Source: Candidatus Gastranaerophilales bacterium (GTDB taxonomy: Bacteria; Cyanobacteriota; Vampirovibrionia; Gastranaerophilales; Gastranaerophilaceae). From it: a DNA stretch of 8,668 bases. Within the stretch, counting starts at the first letter, position 1. Each line of letters starts with the position of its first letter. The DNA lies in assembly GCA_944325615.1 (NCBI GenBank), contig CALVAU010000159.1:1-8668 (forward strand). The letters are read 5' to 3'. Position numbers and translations under genes: made by a program. This document shows, in pieces, positions 6,662 to 8,668 of this stretch. The notes beneath the pieces were generated by a model. The model saw only the letters and a program-made list of their open reading frames with translations. It was not told the DNA's origin and ran no database searches.

Positions 6662-7078
6662 TTAATGAATTTGAAAAACACATTTTTCACAGTGAGCTTT
6701 CGGATGCAATACAAGATTATCTTCCAAATCGTACATTTTTTCTATTTTTGTAATTAATTTAGCTCCGCATTTCGGACATTTTAGACCACCTGCACCATTC
6801 AAAATAAGCTCTTTTAAGCTCTCGATTATTTCTAGTGAAACAAAATCGTTTGTAAAATCTTTTTCGTATTTTTTTATTTCTTCAGGAAGGCATTTCAAAC
6901 CTTTTGCCAAATTTTGTCTTATGGTAACCGGCAAAAACAGCTCTTTTCCGCTTTCAATTTCTTCGATAATTTCAGGAGCAATATTGGATTTTTTAGCCAA
7001 TCCGCTAACAGATAAGCCCACTTGCTCTCTTCTTTCCTGTACAAATCTTGCTAAAGTTTTCATAACTACATTATACAT
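6662..7078 (-). CDS. XRE-type helix-turn-helix protein with C-terminal zinc ribbon
   Basis: 138 residues from ATG 7078. Seen: a Cro/C1-type HTH at about 10-65 (FVQERREQVGLSVSGLAKKS, then a recognition helix before IESGKE), a linker with an acidic helix at 66-93, and a zinc ribbon with CPKC (Cys101, Cys104) and CEKC (Cys130, Cys133). Likely a DNA-binding regulator; target unknown. Two starts compete. ATG 7078 has the AGGAGAG site 7 nt upstream. ATG 7063 (residue 6, MKTLARF) is where I would expect the HTH family to begin, and a perfect TATAAT lies at 7075-7070, which would start transcription right at that ATG and give a leaderless mRNA. The longer form is listed because of its Shine-Dalgarno, but the first five residues (MYNVV) coincide with the -10 box. 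The 3' end is convergent with the plus-strand unit, with 3 nt between stops. Confidence 0.8.
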   Translation of the reverse strand: MYNVVMKTLARFVQERREQVGLSVSGLAKKSNIAPEIIEEIESGKELFLPVTIRQNLAKGLKCLPEEIKKYEKDFTNDFVSLEIIESLKELILNGAGGLKCPKCGAKLITKIEKMYDLEDNLVLHPKAHCEKCVFQIH

Positions 7079-7097
7079 AAAAAAACTCTCCTGAAAA
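7070..7097 (-). promoter_or_regulatory. Possible promoter inside the start of the HTH gene
   Basis: On the minus strand a perfect TATAAT (7075-7070) lies 16 nt after TTTTCA (7097-7092, 4 of 6 with TTGACA). Predicted start is at or near 7063, the A of the second ATG. The -35 part falls in the terminator hairpin, so overlap by chance in AT-rich DNA is possible. Confidence 0.4.
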
Positions 7098-7117
7098 ATT
7101 TTTCAAGAGAGTTTTTT
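7080..7117 (-). terminator. Intrinsic terminator after the repeat-rich gene, overlapping the next RBS
   Basis: The inverted repeat pairs CTCTC (7086-7090) with GAGAG (7107-7111), an inner perfect TGAAAAA/TTTTTCA (7092-7105), and flanking A and T tracts. The base opposition 7091/7106 is C-A on plus-strand RNA but G-U on minus-strand RNA, so the helix is fully paired only in the minus direction. It starts 15 nt after the stop of the repeat-rich gene and ends in a run of seven T's (7085-7079). The 3' arm includes AGGAGAG (7092-7086), the likely ribosome binding site of the HTH gene. Confidence 0.8.
7086..7092 (-). promoter_or_regulatory. Shine-Dalgarno of the HTH gene, buried in a terminator stem
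   Basis: AGGAGAG on the minus strand is 7 nt from ATG 7078, the spacer being the terminator's U run. In any read-through transcript this site would be paired in the hairpin, so ribosome access should be poor. Confidence 0.55.
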
Positions 7118-7132
7118 ATTTGAAAATAATTC

Positions 7133-8290
7133 TTAATCAGGATCACCTTTTACAACATTCCAATCAGTCAATTCCCACTCACTGTTAAACGGATTGGTTA
7201 CAGTAACTGATTGATCCTTTTTGCCTCTATTTAATTTGAAGCCGTTAGTCAAATCAATTACGCCGCCTTTATTTTGCATAAAGAATGATTCTTGATCTTC
7301 CCAAGCATCAGGAGTTGACAGAGTTCCTGTTGAAAATACCTGCCAATTTGATTTTTTGTTATTATTAGAAACTTTGATATCTACTTTAGGCTGCATTACT
7401 TTTATACCGAGATCAGCGCCATCTTCTGAAAGATAAACCAAATGTTTTTCAAATGTTTCGTTTTTACCTAGTACTACACCTTCTGCTGCATCATCCCATT
7501 TAGTTTTTACAACATTGTAAACTAAAATTTTACCGTCACGAGAACTACCTTGTCCATGCAAACGTCTTTGAACTAACTGGTTGTTCTTTTGGTCATAGTA
7601 AGTTTCTGATATAAAGAATTTGCCATTTCCGTTTGGCGTAATACCTAAATCTTCATAAATTTCTTCTTGTTTAGGCGGAACTGGAGATGTCCATTCATCC
7701 TTTATAAAGACTGTATCCCCAGGCAAATAAACTGTATCAAGTTTTGTTACAGTATCTCCCGGCATATATATCGTATCGTTTTTAACGACGGTATCACCTG
7801 GCATATATACGGTATCGCCAGGGACAACAACTGTATCTCCAGGTACATATACAGTATCACCAGGAACTACAATAGTATCTCCGGGCATATAAATTGTATC
7901 ATTTTTAACAACTGTATCACCAGGCATATAAATTGTATCACCAGGAGTTACAATAGTATCTCCAGGTACATATACGGTATCACCAGGAACTACAACCGTA
8001 TCAGTTTTTCCCGGAACTTCTGTTTTAATAAAAATAATTTGTGGAGGAACCGGAGTCGGGTCCAATTCTTCTCTTGTAAAAGTATCTGTCGGTAATTTCA
8101 AAAAATGATTGTGCACGATATCTGCAGTTAATTTTTCACAACTTTGGTAAAGCGGTGCTCCTGCAGTCAATGCGGTTGCCAAAAGAGCAGCTTTAGCTCC
8201 ATTTTTAAGTCCATTACCTTTATTATCCTTACTTTTCCCATTAAAATGTAGAGGGGTTGTATTGTAAGAATTTATTGAATTTATACGCAT
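7133..8290 (-). CDS. Repeat-rich hypothetical protein with PGDT heptads
   Basis: 385 residues from the ATG at 8290, chosen because AAGGAGG ends 5 nt upstream; a longer reading from 8320 would put this site inside the gene. I do not recognise a named family. Seen in order: an Asn/Ser-rich start MRINSINSYNTTPLHFNGKS with an F-x-G motif; a hydrophobic helix at about 33-48 (AKAALLATALTAGAPL), possibly a membrane anchor or atypical export signal, with Cys51 not in a lipobox; a linker with Pro-rich DPTPVPP (77-83); about fourteen short repeats at 95-197 (PGDTVYV, PGDTVVK, NDTIYM); and a C-terminal domain of about 180 residues, rich in beta-type and charged segments and ending GDPD, with no detected motif. 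The repeats look like an extended stalk or spacer presenting the C-terminal domain. It is followed by a terminator and preceded by recA, so it is probably a single-gene unit. Function unknown. Confidence 0.8.
   Translation of the reverse strand: MRINSINSYNTTPLHFNGKSKDNKGNGLKNGAKAALLATALTAGAPLYQSCEKLTADIVHNHFLKLPTDTFTREELDPTPVPPQIIFIKTEVPGKTDTVVVPGDTVYVPGDTIVTPGDTIYMPGDTVVKNDTIYMPGDTIVVPGDTVYVPGDTVVVPGDTVYMPGDTVVKNDTIYMPGDTVTKLDTVYLPGDTVFIKDEWTSPVPPKQEEIYEDLGITPNGNGKFFISETYYDQKNNQLVQRRLHGQGSSRDGKILVYNVVKTKWDDAAEGVVLGKNETFEKHLVYLSEDGADLGIKVMQPKVDIKVSNNNKKSNWQVFSTGTLSTPDAWEDQESFFMQNKGGVIDLTNGFKLNRGKKDQSVTVTNPFNSEWELTDWNVVKGDPD
7700..8008 (-). repeat. In-frame tandem repeat coding for PGDTxxx units (21 bp, with 18-bp variants)
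   Basis: About fourteen consecutive units encode the heptad P-G-D-T-[VI]-x-x, interrupted by hexads N-D-T-I-Y-M and L-D-T-V-Y-L. A higher-order block of four heptads and one hexad (34 residues, 102 bp) occurs twice, at residues 102-135 and 143-176, ending each time in PGDTVVKNDTIYM. Synonymous changes between copies (for example ccagg and ccggg) show that it is selected at protein level and is not a very recent expansion. Confidence 0.9.
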
Positions 8291-8295
8291 TTTTG

Positions 8296-8302
8296 CCTCC
8301 TT
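8296..8302 (-). promoter_or_regulatory. Consensus Shine-Dalgarno of the repeat-rich gene
   Basis: AAGGAGG on the minus strand is followed by 5 nt and the ATG at 8290. It is the strongest ribosome binding site in the window and fixes the start. Confidence 0.85.
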
Positions 8303-8369
8303 AACTGGTAATAAGTACAAATATTAAAGCTCGAAAATATTTTTTTTGCTAGCGTAATATTTTAATCTT

Positions 8370-8400
8370 AATATATCTTTGCATAAGTTTATCCACACAA
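8370..8400 (-). promoter_or_regulatory. Weak promoter candidate upstream of the repeat-rich gene
   Basis: TTGTGT (8400-8395) and TATATT (8375-8370) are 19 nt apart on the minus strand, a long spacer. Other AT-rich -10-like boxes, TAAAAT (8364-8359) and TAATAT (8326-8321), lack a good -35. The gene sits downstream of a recA terminator and needs a promoter in this gap, but I cannot decide which one. Confidence 0.25.
8389..8397 (+). promoter_or_regulatory. Perfect DnaA-box sequence TTATCCACA
   Basis: An exact match to the canonical DnaA box lies in the gap between recA and the repeat-rich gene, inside the spacer of the weak promoter candidate. It is single; no second perfect copy was noticed in the window. 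It could be a DnaA regulatory or titration site, or chance. Confidence 0.45.
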
Positions 8401-8432
8401 AAAGAGGCTGAAAAATTTTCAACCTCTTTTTT
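8399..8432 (-). terminator. Intrinsic terminator of recA
   Basis: AAAAAGAGG (8399-8407) pairs with CCTCTTTTT (8423-8431), with an inner TGAAAA/TTTTCA arm (8409-8421). The 8408/8422 opposition is C-A on plus-strand RNA and G-U on minus-strand RNA, favouring a minus-strand terminator. It lies about 19 nt after the recA stop and ends in a T run on the minus strand. Confidence 0.85.
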
Positions 8433-8450
8433 CTATAAAACTATTTTTAT

Positions 8451-8668
8451 TTACTGTTGAGCAAGTTTTTCTCTTACTAAAGTTTCAACTTGTTCCAATA
8501 TATCAGGATTTTCAGTTAAGAAATCTCTTGCTTTATCTCTTCCTTGACCAAGTTTTTCGTCATTGAAACTAAACCAAGAACCTGCTTTTTTAACTATATC
8601 TAAGTTAACAGCGACATCAAGAATATTTCCGACTTTACAAATACCTTTTCCAAAAATAATATCAAATT
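8451..8668 (-). CDS. recA: Recombinase RecA, C-terminal part
   Basis: The stop is the TAA at 8453-8451 and the frame is open to the right edge, about 72 codons. The reading contains FDIIFGKGICKVG, LDVAVNLDIVKKAGSWFSFN, EKLGQGRDKARDFL and ENPDILEQVE, ending REKLAQQ. These correspond to the RecA C-terminal region, including the GxWFSYN and GQGRxxAxxFL signatures. RecA forms ATP-dependent filaments on single-stranded DNA for homologous recombination and SOS induction. The ATPase core (Walker A, L1, L2) lies outside the window. The C-terminal tail is short and not strongly acidic, unlike the acidic tail of the E. coli protein. It is followed by its own terminator. Confidence 0.95.
   Translation of the reverse strand, partial: FDIIFGKGICKVGNILDVAVNLDIVKKAGSWFSFNDEKLGQGRDKARDFLTENPDILEQVETLVREKLAQQ

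Noticed and set aside
7700..8008. CRISPR-like or intergenic satellite array
   Set aside because: The repeats are contiguous in-frame 21- and 18-bp coding units without unique spacers, and third-position changes are mostly synonymous.
7667..8095. Plus-strand frame of 142 codons over the repeat
   Set aside because: It is the antisense shadow of the PGDT repeat; its Ile/Tyr/Cys-rich periodic sequence mirrors the repeat and no ribosome binding site is present.
8291..8320. Ten-residue N-terminal extension of the repeat-rich protein
   Set aside because: It would translate through the AAGGAGG ribosome binding site, and the Asn-rich motif begins at the ATG at 8290.

Overview
The window is AT-rich bacterial DNA from a Gram-negative cell. 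It has an LPS-type family 9 glycosyltransferase, several exported proteins and near-consensus sigma-70-type promoters. The best taxonomic guess is the Gastranaerophilales (gut Melainabacteria/Vampirovibrionia). The hint is a protein starting MRINSINSYN...HFNGKS, an Asn-rich 'F-x-G' N-terminus I associate with many proteins of that lineage. This is inference from memory; Elusimicrobiota or another AT-rich lineage is not excluded.

Layout. (1) Minus strand, 1-1524: a ROK-family sugar kinase followed after 3 nt by a heptosyltransferase-like GT9 cut by the left edge. (2) 1525-1652: a compact divergent promoter region with one strong promoter on each strand; the minus-strand promoter leaves only about 3 nt of leader before the kinase ATG. 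(3) Plus strand, 1653-6658: a tight five-gene unit (gaps of 2, 0, 16 and 5 nt). It encodes an exported alpha-amylase-like (GH13) protein with altered catalytic-site motifs, an exported TPR protein, a membrane-anchored calcineurin-like phosphoesterase, a cytoplasmic metallo-beta-lactamase-fold hydrolase and a second membrane or exported TPR protein. (4) Minus strand, 6662-8668: the 3' end of recA with its terminator, a 160-nt gap containing a perfect DnaA-box sequence, a repeat-rich protein with PGDT heptads, a terminator hairpin that overlaps the next ribosome binding site, and an XRE-type HTH/zinc-ribbon regulator. The last convergent pair of genes is separated by only 3 nt.

How the parts may work together. 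The divergent pair (exported amylase-like protein and cytoplasmic ROK kinase) would fit external glucan processing followed by glucose phosphorylation, but the GH13 active site is not canonical, so an altered activity or a binding role must be considered. The five-gene unit puts two unrelated metal-dependent hydrolase folds, each with members that cleave phosphodiesters, beside two TPR proteins. I recognise the families but not a named system, so this is the best candidate here for an undescribed functional unit. The other notable features are regulatory: two probable leaderless starts, a terminator that includes a ribosome binding site, and two terminators sharing one hairpin core.
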